Positions 11,279-22,816 of a DNA stretch of 64,000 nucleotides are shown here, one piece after another. The notes beneath the pieces are model-generated. The model had not been told where the DNA came from. It saw nothing but the letters and a program-made list of their open reading frames with translations, and ran no database searches. The stretch lies in assembly GCA_003008705.1 (NCBI GenBank), contig PDUO01000096.1, positions 4,847 to 68,846 of the forward strand, read 5' to 3'. The stretch comes from Pezicula radicicola. Taxonomy: Eukaryota; Ascomycota; Leotiomycetes; Helotiales; Dermateaceae. A program made the position numbers and the translations under genes. The stretch's first letter is position 1; each line of letters opens with the position of its first letter.

Positions 11279-12880
11279 TTAACCAAAGATGGCATCTCCA
11301 AGACGAATCGACACCGTCTTCGTCTGTGTGTAGTTGGCCAAAGCAGCCTCACCCAACTCTCGTCCAATACCCGACTCCTTGTAACCACCGAATGGCAGCT
11401 GGTGGTGTAGCATGTTATACTGGTTAACCCAGACGGTACCAGCTCTTAGTCCATTAGCGACACGGATGGCAGTGTTGAGATTGCTGGTGTGAACGGCAGA
11501 TGCAAGACCGTAGTTGCTGTTGTTTGCGATCTTGAGGATCTCCTCTTCAGTCGAGAATTTGGCAATGGAGCAGACGGGACCGAAGATCTCTTCTTGCATA
11601 ATCTTCATGTCTTCTGTGACATTTGAGAAAATCGTGGGCTGGATAAAGTAACCCTTGTCGCCGTGGCGCCCACCACCAGTCACAATAGTTGCACCCTCCG
11701 CCTTTCCATGCTCAATATAACCCATAATGCGGTCGTATTGAATCTGAGAGACTTGAGGACCCTGGAAGGTCTCTGGGTGGAATGGATCTCCAACTTTGTT
11801 GGCAAGAGCACGTTCCTTAAATCTCTGGACGAACTTGTCGTAGATGCCATCCTGAACATAGACTCTTGAACCGGCACAACAGCACTGGCCGTGGTTGAAG
11901 AAAATTCCGAAGTTGACCCACGAGATAGCATTCTCGATGTCCCCGTCGTTGAAGACGATGTTGGGTGACTTTCCTCCAAGCTCAAGAGTAACCTTCTTCA
12001 AGTTGGATCCGGCAGCTGCCTTCATGACTTGACGGCCAACAACGGTGGAGCCGGTGAATGCGACCTTGTCGACATCCATGTGGGCTGACAACGCCGCGCC
12101 AGCAACTCTTCCCAAACCAGAGATAATGTTGATAACTCCTGGTGGGAAGCCAGCCTCCTTGACCAGGTTGGCAGCAACCAGAGCAGAGAGAGGGGTCTGT
12201 TCGGCGGTCTTGAGAACTACAGTGTTACCAGTGGCAACCGCTGGGCCAATCTTCCATGCCCACATAAGCAATGGGAAGTTCCATGGGATGATTTGACCAC
12301 AGACACCGATCTGGAAGTTGTCAGCATATTCCTTCTTCCAATGACCATGTGCAACGTACTGGTTCTTGTTTTGTGTATGAGAAGGTATCTGCGTTGGTAT
12401 CAATCACTTTGCCCTCAATCTTGTCTGCCCATCCACCGTAGTATCTTAAGCATCCAGCAACAGCCGCGACATCACCCTTCGCCATTCCAATTGACTTGCC
12501 GTTATCTAATGTTTCGACGGAGGCCAAGAGCTCGATGTTCTTCTCAATCAGCTCGGACAGTTTGACCAGCAGCTTTCCTCTGTTCTCTGGTGTCTCTTTT
12601 CTCCATGATCCCTCAAATGCTTTGCGGGCTGCTGCTACAGCAATGTCGACGTCCTTCTCGGTGGCTTCATGGACCGAGACGATAACTTCTTCGGTGGTGG
12701 GGTTGATGACTTCGATGGTCTTGCCATCGACTCCCTTGACCCATTCGTTGTTGATGAAGCTGAAGATAGCAATGTTAATGGGGGATGTTATCAAAGAGTT
12801 AGGGCTAATGAGAGAACATACAGTCCTGTTGGTTGCTCATACTCGTACCCCGACGGGGTCTTGATCTTAATTGAAGTCAT
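11279..12880 (-). CDS. NAD(P)-dependent aldehyde dehydrogenase
   Basis: Exons 12822-12880, 12360-12759 and 11279-12310 join in phase to 496 aa, the usual length for cytosolic class ALDHs. Introns are 62 and 49 bp; the second removes a stretch that would otherwise break the [16 protein letters not shown] junction. Diagnostic motifs are [11 protein letters not shown] (cofactor pocket), [11 protein letters not shown], the general-base Glu in LELGGKSPN, the nucleophile Cys in [13 protein letters not shown] and EEIFGPV. ALDHs of this group oxidise acetaldehyde and other aldehydes to acids; A. nidulans AldA is the best known relative and acts in ethanol use. The closest paralogue cannot be chosen without a search, so no symbol is given. 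Upstream DNA carries a spaced CCCCT array, which may hint at stress regulation. Confidence 0.93.
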
Positions 12881-14411
12881 TGCCAATGTGTTTGTAGTAT
12901 TGAGTCGTTTGGGTTGTGTTTGGGTATTGTGTCGTGGGAGGGAATCTGGCGGGTATTCAATTGAGGAGGCTTGTTGGGTTGCACGAAGGCAGAGTGGTAT
13001 GAAGAAGAGAAGAATAGGAAGGAATGTTTTTGGGGCGGGGTAGGTTCAAGTAGTCGCCGAGAACAGCTTCGGCATTTTTCGCGCCAAATACCAAACGTAC
13101 CAAGAGCAGCACGCCTCAGGTAGGTCCCGCCGAGCAGATGGGTTATGGGAAATGGTCTCTCCGGGATTGGTGTACACGAAGCTCCATAAACCACAGAACA
13201 GTAATCCAATCCATCTTTTTTTGGTGGATTGATGCCGTACAACTATCCGGGTCCCATCATGCTGGCGGGAGGAGCGAAACCATCATGAACAGGGATACGG
13301 CACCCCTCGATCCCCTCGATCCCCTCAGTCCCCTCATCTTAGTGGTTCAAGATGTCCGCATCTCCACACTTGAGTTCTTGGAGCTTCGTCTCTTTGCATC
13401 ATTTATTTCGGGCAAACCTTGCCAAGATGGGCACAAGGTCACTCAACCCTTTCGTCCTACGCAGCACTGCCAGCCCGCCAAAAAGCATATTGTACTGTAC
13501 ATCACGGATAAGACCTGAATCAGTAATTATTCACAACGAATTGTTACCATTTCACCGTCGGACCAAAGATGACTTCTGTCAGCTTATCAGATGATCCCTT
13601 TGAGCGCGGAAAGCTGTTCCTTCGACGTACAGTATTTTTGCCTTTTGGGGAACTCGGGCGGGTTACCCCTCGTCTAACGACAACCCCTCCATGAGTTGAA
13701 CGCCACAAGTTTTATCTACTGCATTTACAGTACCTTCTGCCATGCACGCAGCAACAATTTGAATGGCTAGACTCTTTAGCGGTGTGGTCTTTAGTCTTTA
13801 TCTTCTTGTCTACTCAACTCTACTACGAAGCTTTATCGGATTTACACCAAGGGGGACGATCACAAAGCTACGCCTCCCCGACTCAAGAAGCCTCGGCATA
13901 CTTTCCCACTCAACGACCCCTCTCCCTCTCGCATCTTCGCGACAATTGCATGCGAGTGGGCAGCCTAGGAGTACCAAGCCAGCATTTATCGGCGTTAAAC
14001 CTCACAAGGTGCTTTCTAGATTTCGGACATAAACCTTTACTACGGTAACTTAAGCTGGAGCTTCCATGTCCCCGCATCTCCACTATTGAGCTTTCGTATC
14101 CAGAACCAAAGAGCATTAGTGTTCGCCCCGACAAACGCTTCTGGAATATCTGGCGTACGAATATCTGAAAATTTAAAATTTAAAATTTAATGGGCTGAGA
14201 CCATTTCGCGGATGGCTTATGTAGTGGCACAGTACATAATTCTGCACCAAAAAAGTAAGCATCTCAGCTGCAGACAAATGACAATAGTTAATGGAGACTC
14301 CAACAATCCTCCACACAAAGCCCACGCTCTCCACAATCATTCCACCAGACTGCAGCGTAATCCCTTCCATTCAACATCCCCAACCTCTCAACCCCATCAA
14401 ATCTGCATCAA
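12881..14411. other. ALDH upstream region and gene-free DNA
   Basis: Aside from the CCCCT array no feature is convincing. Short overlapping open frames on both strands between 13760 and 14135 have no recognisable motif or splice structure. AAATTT-type repeats occur at 14168-14190. Confidence 0.4.
13303..13334 (+). promoter_or_regulatory. four CCCCT boxes at exact 9-bp spacing upstream of the ALDH gene
   Basis: CCCCT occurs at 13303, 13312, 13321 and 13330, each start 9 bp after the last, within repeats of CCCCTCGAT/CCCCTCAGT. The array is about 423-454 bp upstream of the ALDH start at 12880. CCCCT is the stress response element core bound by Msn2/Msn4-type zinc fingers in yeast. Here the function is inferred, and a chance minisatellite would look the same. 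Confidence 0.4.
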
Positions 14412-14899
14412 ATGGTTCGAGTCTCAGGCCATCTAGCATCCCATCTCACCCGCATCCCCATGTCCAAAAAATACATCAGCACGGCCACCAGCGGCTTACT
14501 CCTTCAAACCATCAAAAACTACCGGATCAACGGATTCAAAAACCAATTACTAGTTATCTTAAGATTCAAAGAGGCTTCTATCCCCACAAACTACCGCTTT
14601 AGAATAGATATCTCTTGGCGCTATGGTTACTAGCCGCGGCTATATATGTTCTGAAACAGATGGAGCCCATGGACGAATGGGAAACGCTATGGGGTTCCTT
14701 TTATGCATTTCTTGGTTACTATGAACTGGTACTCGTCAGTGATAGTGCTTTGAGATATGCGAGTTTTGAGGCGGAAAGTGAAGCTTGGTTAGAGGCTCTT
14801 GCGAGGATGACAAGGGGGGAACTCTGGATGTTGGGTTTGGGGTTGAGTCTAGGGGTGAGTTTTGGGGTTGTTGAAAAGCGGCGAGGGACTTGGAGATGA
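14412..14899 (+). other. uncertain ORF pair, possible small membrane protein or relic
   Basis: Two neighbouring open stretches in different frames, 14412-14633 and about 14603-14899, together read like a small protein with one or two hydrophobic segments (LALWLLAAAIYVLKQM and LWMLGLGLSLGVSFGVV). I find no intron with good phase that joins them, so a frameshifted relic is as likely as a gene. No family is recognised. Confidence 0.25.
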
Positions 14900-15639
14900 C
14901 TTGCACGTGATTTAGAGATACTGATTTATGAGCAGGACGTACCTTTGGATGTTTAGAAGCGGATAAAGTTGTGCCAGACAATGATGCTCTCGTACTCTTT
15001 TTGGGACGAGAAAGGTGTTGCACGTGACATAGCTTCGACTTGTAACTTTGCAAATATCAGCCTCTAGCCACCTGCGGACTTCCCAAGGATCTACATCCAT
15101 ATATTAAGTCTAGCCGCAATCTAATTCTCCTACATGATCGACCAACCGAATTCCGAAGAACGCTCTTATCACCTGACAGCGACCCCTTTCACAAGCTCGC
15201 TTGTAGCTCGGAAAATAGAGAGATGTGATTGGCCCCGTAGACTTCCCCTCAACTCTACCACACTGTACAATAGAATGAGATCTTGATTTGCTTAGTCCTG
15301 TACTACATTGATATCAAGGTCCAATTTCAATTCATCAAATTTAGAACGCCTTCCTTTTGGTAAATGTTAGTAGGATAATATACTACTATAAGCGCTCTCC
15401 CTCCATTCTATTCTACATTTCTCCTTCAAGTCCTTCTAAAATGAATACTACAGAGTACCACTCACTTAAAATAGCGTTACTCCCTCGATATATCTCTACA
15501 TCCCTACCATCAACCACAACCATACTCCTAACCCTCCTCTTACTCAAAATACAAGTACCTACATCCCCCTACAGCGAAAAAGATTCCTTCCCCAAGTCCC
15601 CCCCCCTCCAAAGAACACCAAAACCCAACAAAACATCAA

Positions 15640-16745
15640 TGGATAACCTACGACATAACCTCATACATCCACCTATGCTACATAAATCAACTCTCAACCT
15701 ACCCAGATCCCAAACCCTAGACAATAACCCACATCCCAGTAACCTACTACACAACCCTAGGACTCCTCCCTTACAAACTAATAGAACTCCATGAAAAAAT
15801 ACGGAGCTGTGGTACGGTCTTCTCCGAATAATCTTTCGTATATTACAGAAGAGGCTTGGGTAAGGAGATTTCTTTTCTCTAAAAACCCCTAAAATTTTCC
15901 CATCTAGGCTAGTTAATTTATGATGGGAGCTTTGAAACTTAACTCTAGAGAAGAGGAAAGGTGGTAAAGCTCGTGAATTTATGTTTTCTAGTTTTAAATG
16001 TACTGTACTTGAGAGAAGTATTTGTTGACTTTGAGCAATGAAACTCCTCACTCAAGAAATTCGAAATACATTTAAAAATGAGAGTCAAATTAGTATTGAT
16101 AGTGTGAAGAATCTGAACTATTTAAATACTGTTATTAAAGAAGGAATGAGATTATTTCCTCCATGTAAGTTTTCTTCTTCCTCTACCTATTCCCCTTTTC
16201 TCCTCATTTGTTTCCCTTTTTCGTTAATTTCATCACAGTATCCTCATAGAGACTTACCTTATATCAACTAATTAAACAACTTATATACTGGTCAGACAAA
16301 TCCCCCGTATAACCCATTTCTAAGGAAACATAATAGCATCCCCCTTCGTCCGCGGACGAAGCGGGACCCGCGTCGGGACCCGCGTCTCAATCTCCCACCT
16401 AGCAGCTTACCGATCACCTAAAAACTTCTTCAAACCCTTATCTTTCATTTGAGAACGTTGATTCTCCTCCTCTTCCAACCCCAGCCCCAACTCCAACTCC
16501 GAAAACGATAAACCCAACACCAATAAACCACACAACACTAAAATCTTCCTCCCCTTCAGCTACGGATCCCGAAACTGTATAGGACAAACCTAGCCGAGAC
16601 AGAAATGCAACTCCTTCTCTCTAAGCTATTATTTCATTTCGAAATGGAATTATGTGAGGAGAGTAAAGGGTGGGGAGAGAAGGAGAGTTTGAGAGTTTTT
16701 GTTGTTTATCAGAGGGAAGGGTTATGGGTTAGATTAGTTCCTGTT
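15640..16745 (+). pseudogene. decayed cytochrome P450 gene
   Basis: Pieces of a fungal microsomal P450 can be read in order but in changing frames. At about 15675-15830: STYPDPKP, a stop, then GLLPYKLIELHEK, a one-base slip in an A run near 15796, then YGAVVRSSPNNLSYITEEAW, the conserved N-terminal block. At 16038-16164: EIRNTFKNESQISID and TVIKEGMRLFPP with the K-helix ExxR (EGMR). After an intron-like gap, TRVSISHLAAYRSPKNFF with a following stop. At about 16553-16590: FSYGSRNCIGQ, which keeps the haem-ligand Cys region, then a C-terminal strand block ending near 16745. The centre of the domain, including the I helix, is missing between about 15835 and 16035. Stops, slips and the deletion mean no functional enzyme is made. 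Similar P450s oxidise secondary metabolites. Confidence 0.75.
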
Positions 16746-17484
16746 GGGAGGAGGGTGGTAGGGGGAGGTTAATATGTAGAGGTAAGTTTGGGAAACGGTT
16801 GAAGTGGTTGATGTGGCTGAAGAGAGTGTTGGGATCGGATTTAGTACTGGATGGCTGTGTTAGATGGCGAGTTTGCGAGTTGGTCACTTACTTACACGAG
16901 ACTTATGGGACTTAACGCACTTTATGATAATTATCTCCTAACTCTACCTCTGCAAAAGGAAGAAATTTGATAACTGCTTCAGTCATCTATGGACTTTAAG
17001 CTGATGTGGGGAGTTTTTGTTTTGTACTGATCTGTATCGATTCGACGAGCTCATAGATCGTTTAATTCGAAAACTCTACCTCACTTGACTTTAGTCACTT
17101 ACTTGATTTGAATCATTCACTCTCTGTGTAACCCACTTGATTTAGGTAACTTACTTAATTTGGGTGACTCCTTGACGTAGCTTTTTGAACCGAGTAACTC
17201 ACTTGATTGAACTAAGCTGGAGCAATTCACAGTTCGGCAAGGGATCCACGAAGTTAAGCGATTCGTGAACTCGTCAACACAAATTAACTGCCTTCCATTC
17301 TCATACAACTCAACCTAAAAACTGGTCGGTATGAATTTGCAGGCTGGGCCTTGGGCTCAGAAGGAATTTTGATCACGCGGGTTTCGCTTCCAGATGTGTA
17401 GTCGCTGAGTGGTTAATTGAGCTGCATACATGCATTCTCTTTTCTTCTTGAAATCTATCACCTTTTCCTGCAAATTTGTCCGCC
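16746..17484. other. gene-free DNA 3' of arp3, with minisatellite at 17107-17215
   Basis: No gene is visible. Around 17107-17215 are about five units of the 18-nt family (GTGTAACCCACTTGATTT, AGGTAACTTACTTAATTT, CGAGTAACTCACTTGATTG), ending roughly 270 bp from the arp3 stop codon. Confidence 0.6.
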
Positions 17485-19171
17485 TTATGACCCGCCTGGT
17501 CCACCCAATAGCGCGAAGCGTCGTACTATACTAGGTCCAATTTCATCGTATTCTAAAACCGTCAGTCAGAAGAAGTTAGAGGGAGAAAGGGAACGGAACG
17601 TACCAGCTTTTGTGTGGCAATAGCTTCTAAATTCAGGCGTCTGACCCAAAAGACTGCCCCCAAACCACGGACCATGCCGTTGCCTCTTGTGTGAAATAAC
17701 CTGTACCTCTAAACCACCACTTCGTGCAGCACCTCCGCTTCGAACCTCACTGGCTCTGATTCGGGCATCGACGAGATGCTTGATATCACGTTGTAATCTG
17801 CGGCCAAAATCCTTGTATAATGTACTTCCTCCTGAGAGTACGATATTCTTGTAGAGACCTCGACGGACATCAATTGGGGAAGACTGGATAACACCGTCCA
17901 CAACCGTGGGGAGAGGGGTCAGAAAGTCTGATGAGTAAATTTCGGGGTTGAAGAAGATTTCTGGAGCGAGGAAACGTTCGTAGCCAACATCAACTTTTAC
18001 CTCACGCCCACCAGGTTGTCTGACCGTGTGCTTGGCAAATCTAGTTGGGTCTCGATCGAACCGGGCGAATTCCTTGACAATATCAGGGCATACATAGCAG
18101 TATTCCTCCTTGATTTCTCCGGCAGTCTTCAGGGACGAGTCTGGCTCGCCTCGGTCTCGGAGAAGAGATTGAACGAAGTAGGTAATATCTCGACCGGCGA
18201 TGGGAATAGACTTGATAGACGATCCAATAACATATCCTTCTGCGACTGGGATGACGTGAGTAACACCGTCTCCAGAGTCAATAACAGTTCCTGTCAATGA
18301 TCGATCTGACACTTTCGAGGAAGTCCATGATGCTGCCAGTGCAAGCACAGCCTGAACTGCAATGTATAAACCTGCACAGTTGAAAGATTCAAACATGATT
18401 TCGGCGGTATTTTCTCGATTCTCGGGTGGATTGAGGGGCTAAAATGCATAAAGTCAGTCAAGATACGAGCTACGAGCTACAGACCCGAGCAGAACGTACG
18501 GGTTCGGTCAACAAGAAGTAGTGATCTTCTGGTTCAACACGAAGGTATTTAAAAATTGAATTTGACCAAAATCGCTCCATGTGATCCTAATTATGTTAAT
18601 ATCCAGCAACAGAACCTTGTATATAATGCTCACCCAGTTCTCAATTTGTCCATGGCGGATAGGATAGTGTATACCATAACCTGCCAGGATTAGTACTTCC
18701 CTTCATTTCTTCTCTCTATTGCATACCTGGCCCGTTTGCTGCAGCAAGAGCTTCATCTCCAATGAAGAAGTCCAGATCCTCTGTCCCACGCTTCATTGAC
18801 AAATGCCCTGGTCCAGCACCACCCGTAAGGTATGATGGCTTGTTCCCTACCGCAGGTCTTCCAGATCCAGAACCCCCAGCTCCACCTGCTGCAGGCCCTT
18901 TCGTTGCAATCGCTGTAGGGAATACGAAGGAAGGAGAGTCGTTGCCCGCAAAACCTATTTATTGATACTTCGTCAGCTCGGGCTGCAATAGCTGTCTCTC
19001 GAGATCTACTGACCCAGCTTGGAGTAACCGGTACCGCTACAGACATCATATTAGCATCTTAGGGAGGCTCGAGGGCAATTTGCGCCAGACCATCCAGCTT
19101 CAAAGCAGGTGCCTATGCGGGGAGGTAGGAACGTACTTGTCCATGACAACGGCCGGAGTATTTTGAGCCAT
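17485..19171 (-). CDS. arp3: actin-related protein 3 (Arp2/3 complex)
   Basis: Seven exons, 19137-19171, 19014-19036, 18727-18954, 18634-18680, 18500-18586, 17604-18438 and 17485-17552, keep phase throughout and give 440 aa, normal for fungal Arp3. The protein opens [20 protein letters not shown] with the actin phosphate-1 loop, then the fungal Gly/Pro-rich insert after TAIATKG and the [10 protein letters not shown] block. Next come [34 protein letters not shown] and [12 protein letters not shown], and the phosphate-2 motif [14 protein letters not shown]. The end is [18 protein letters not shown]. Arp3 with Arp2 forms the seed for branched actin filaments and is needed for endocytic patches and tip growth. 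The 35- and 23-nt first exons are the only unusual detail; early short exons are common in fungal actin-family genes. Confidence 0.96.
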
Positions 19172-20941
19172 GATGAAGGGAAGACTGCGCAACACACTCC
19201 CAGCTCGTTGGAGATGTTATGCGACAGCTCTAGAGACGTTGTCTAGCTCTTCAGTGTGGTTGTGTGAGGCTGAGATGTAGAGGCTTCAGGTATCTCCAGA
19301 GCTCAAGATGACGACCAAGTGGGCGGTGCGAGTCGTCTGCTTGGCCAATGCCCCGCCGCCAAATCCGATAGGCACCTGAATATCACGTGCCAACTATGTT
19401 GACTGGAATAACTTTCTTGGTTTGAGCAATTCATCTGTTTTTAATAAATAACTTACATTGGAGGTTCTTTTTTGAAGCTCACGTATCTTTGGTACCTGTA
19501 GTACTTCATGCATTGTCATGAAGATGGTCACGTGGATTAACCCACGTGCCACTTCTTACTTCTTTAACGACCTCAACGTTGCTTCCTGAAGCAAGAGCAT
19601 CAACACGCAGGAAATAACAAAAGAGACTTAAAACGCGTAGTTTAAAGGCTAAAGTCTATTAAACTGGAAGGAACACTGTAAAGCAAGTGCCTTTAACGGT
19701 AGAACTGTTGCTTGGGTTATGTCTAAGCTGCCTAAAGCAAAGTCTGCATCTGCTCAAAATTATTACATCCTTCGAGTCTTCTCTTCCTACACAAACATCC
19801 ATACATCACCATCCCACCAATACTATCCTTCCCTCGAGTCACTCTATCTCTTTCACGCCTCTCATTCCATTTGTGCATTCTGTCTCTTCTACCTAAGTGT
19901 TTACATGAAGCATCCGTCCCTATCTTCAGCATTCCATGTGCTACGTTGACTCGGGATTAAACTGCTGTTTCGCCTGGTGTGAGATCAAGGCGGACGCAGA
20001 CCTTTGTTGCTGTAATCCTTGTGCCAACGCAGTCAGATTCCTCTCCTCTTTGTCCAGTGGTCACCGGTCAGTCAAAATTCCAAATCAAGTGTTGATGTTG
20101 GTACTGACGGTGGAGCGTATAGTCTCATAGACACCCCTGGTCATCGTCCCTCTCGACTTGCCAAAGGTGCCCTTAAAGTACCACGCCGACATTTGGAACT
20201 TCGCGCTGGCCCTATTACACCTCTTCTCCATAAGCGCGTCGAAGCTCTTCGTCCGTTAAAAGAGGTTCAGCCAACATCTTATATCCCTCCTTCGCTGATG
20301 CACATTCCCAAACGCATTAGCCGCCACCCACATACGAAACTTGAAAAGCTCGCAAAGCTTGAAAGACTTAGACACCAGAACATTGATGCTAAGTGAATAC
20401 TGCAGGGTCCTGCTTCATCTTCCTGGCTGGATCTTTGTGCCCTGCGCCTTCCCAGCCATACTCATAGGTCTTCTGCATGCTATTCGTGTAAGATTTTCTG
20501 CAAGACATCGCCGTCGTGCTCGTGATCCCTTCGAGAACCACACTTACTGTCGTTACTACGCTTGTCTGGAGATACATTCCAACGCCCGTTTTAATAGGCA
20601 TCCCAGAGGTCTCTACTGAGACCTGCGATTTCGACTAGCACCCTCACCTGGACTCTAGGTTCTCAACCGCGTACATTTCAGGTATCAACCGCTGAAGACG
20701 TCGTGGGGAATTGTGGCCGACGCGCTCAATTTCATCTCGGGTTCTAGTCAGGCCCCCACACATGCAAGAACCAATTCAACCATTCCCGCAACAAATACCT
20801 CGCCCGAAGTTTGCTAGTGCTCGTCAGCGCCTCCGCAAGTTTCGAAAAGATCTCCAAGTCCCATTTCGAAGGTCCACTTCAAAGTCATCCGAGACTGGTC
20901 CCGATTCTCCTCCATACAACATATCTTACCTTTCACAGTCG
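19172..20941. other. region between arp3 and the taspase-like gene, unresolved
   Basis: 19172-19700 is the arp3 promoter side and shows nothing specific. From about 19720 to 20640 and 20711 to 20941 there are open stretches with protein-like composition on the plus strand (for example 20019-20396, rich in Pro/Arg/Lys, and a basic stretch just before the taspase start). They shift frame repeatedly and I cannot join them into one product. They may be 5' UTR, uncalled exons or a decayed gene. Confidence 0.3.
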
Positions 20942-22816
20942 ATGGCTTACAACCTAAAGCCCACCTTGGATGGTGCAGCAGAGAAGATGTACAAGATGAT
21001 AGCTAGTGAAGCTACGCAAAAGCCTCCTGTTTGTGCTATTTTCGTTCATGCTGGCGCTGGCTATCATAGTACAACCAATGAGCATATTCACTTGGGTGCT
21101 TGCAACGAGTAAGTCCTCCTTATGGTTGCAGATCTTTAGTTCTTTCTCAAAGATGAGAAACCTGCTGACAACGATAAGCGCTGCGCGGATTGGAATGCGT
21201 TTTCTCAGAAGTGGTGGTACTGCTGTAGATGCGGTCGAAGCTGCTATCAAGGCCCTCGAAGATAAGGATATTACTAATGCTGGTTATGGAAGCAACTTGT
21301 CTATTGACGGAAAGGTTGAATGTGATGCAACGATTGTTGATCACTTGGGTAGAAGTGGTGCCTGCGGAGCAACTGGCCGTAAGTCATTCATTTTGTGTGG
21401 CTCAGGTCTGAATACTAATAGATCATTCTTCTAGAGATCAAGAACCCTGTGCACTTGGCACGAATTATTCTCGATACCTCAACCCAGCCATTGTCTCTTC
21501 GCCGTGTTCCGCCAAACCTCCTTGTTGGCCAAGGAGCTACTGACTTCGCCTATGACCATGGAATACCCGTTTTGCCGGAGGATATGATCAAATCGAAGAA
21601 TGCACAGGAGCGATGGGACCGCTGGTCGCAAGATCTTCGCCGTGCAGAAGGTCAATTCACACCAAGTTCTTACAGCGGAAGCAGCCAGCATGGCGAGGAG
21701 GAGACAAATTATGAAGAAGGAGAGCATACACCAGGCAAGCAGGTCAGGGACCGTACAAGCGCCATTCTGACTGGAACTTGGAACGAGGGTCAACCAGATT
21801 CCCCTCAGGCCCGATCTCCCGGTCCAGAAACAGCTTCCCAAGAGTCACCTACTTCTCATCGCACCGGCAAATCTTCAGATCACGGTCCTCGTACACCTCG
21901 TATGTCACCTCCTTTGGCCAGTGAGAGATCATTCCGCGAAGCTGCTGCGACTTCTCAAGGCCGTGTAGCCCGCTCTCCAGTCAGCTCTCCTTCCCGTTCG
22001 CCCACCAAGCGTGCACGCTATAGCCAGCATAGCGAAGGCACCCCCCGTTCTCATTCTTTGCTTGGCCCTGGTCCCAAGAGCCCCGCCGACGTAGGAAAGG
22101 GTCAAACAAGTCCTCCAAATGCAAGCCAACCCCCAAACTCTGACGGGGCCTTTTCGCCACTTCGGAATCCTCAAGATATCCAGTCCCATCTGAACGCTGT
22201 CTTGACGTCAGGTGAATTTGTTCCACGAGTTCTTTCTCAAGATGTTGATGAAGATATGATCACCGATACTGTTGGCGCCATTGCAATTGATATGTATGGC
22301 AATATCGCTGCTGCATCATCTTCCGGTGGTATTGGTATGAAGCATAGTGGCCGTGTTGGTCCCGCAGCTTTGGTTGGTGTCGGAACTGCGGTTGTTCCAG
22401 CTGACAAGGAGGATCCGGACAAAATTTCCGTCGCTGCAGTGACTAGCGGTACTGGAGAACATATGGCAACAACCATGGCTTCTCAAAAGTGCGCCGATAG
22501 ACTTTATCACAACACTCGACGAGGACGAGGAGGCGTTGATATTCCTGCGACGGAAGAAGAGGCTATGGAGTCATTCGTTCAAGCCGATTTCATGGAGCAT
22601 CCTGGTGTTGTGGAGAGTAATTCAACTGGTGCAATCGGTGTGATGGCTGTCAAGAAGACTCCCTACGGATACTTCTTACACTTTGCCCATAACACTGACT
22701 CGTTCGCCCTGGCTTCCATGAGCTCCAACGAGAGAGATGCTAAATGTGTCATGTCTCGAATCTCAGAGCCAGGTCGTAACTCGATCGTTCGAGGTGGCCG
22801 AAAGATCTCATGTTGA
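20942..22816 (+). CDS. taspase-like threonine aspartase (Ntn hydrolase)
   Basis: Exons 20942-21108, 21179-21378 and 21435-22816 join to 582 aa. The start MAYNLKPTLDG was chosen because it is the nearest ATG before the conserved FVHAGAGYHS strand; the open frame continues further upstream to 20711, so a longer N-terminus is possible. The alpha part has FVHAGAGYH, GGTAVDAVEAAIKALED and NAGYGSNLS. The nucleophile is Thr401 in ITDTVGAIAIDMYGN, followed by AAASSSGGIGMKHSGRVG and TSGTGEH, the asparaginase-2/taspase signature. Known relatives self-cleave before this Thr to give alpha and beta chains; human taspase 1 cuts after Asp in regulatory proteins. A Ser/Pro-rich insert of about 190 aa (residues ~185-380, many SP/SPTK sites) separates the two halves; it is far longer than in bacterial L-asparaginases. 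Substrate here is unknown. Confidence 0.88.

Noticed and set aside
13763..14134. Overlapping short open frames on both strands
   Set aside because: No family features or splice structure; equal quality in several frames suggests chance.
15640..16745. Biosynthetic gene cluster around the P450 and MpaB-like oxygenase
   Set aside because: No core synthase or terpene cyclase is present, the P450 is dead, and housekeeping genes separate the two.
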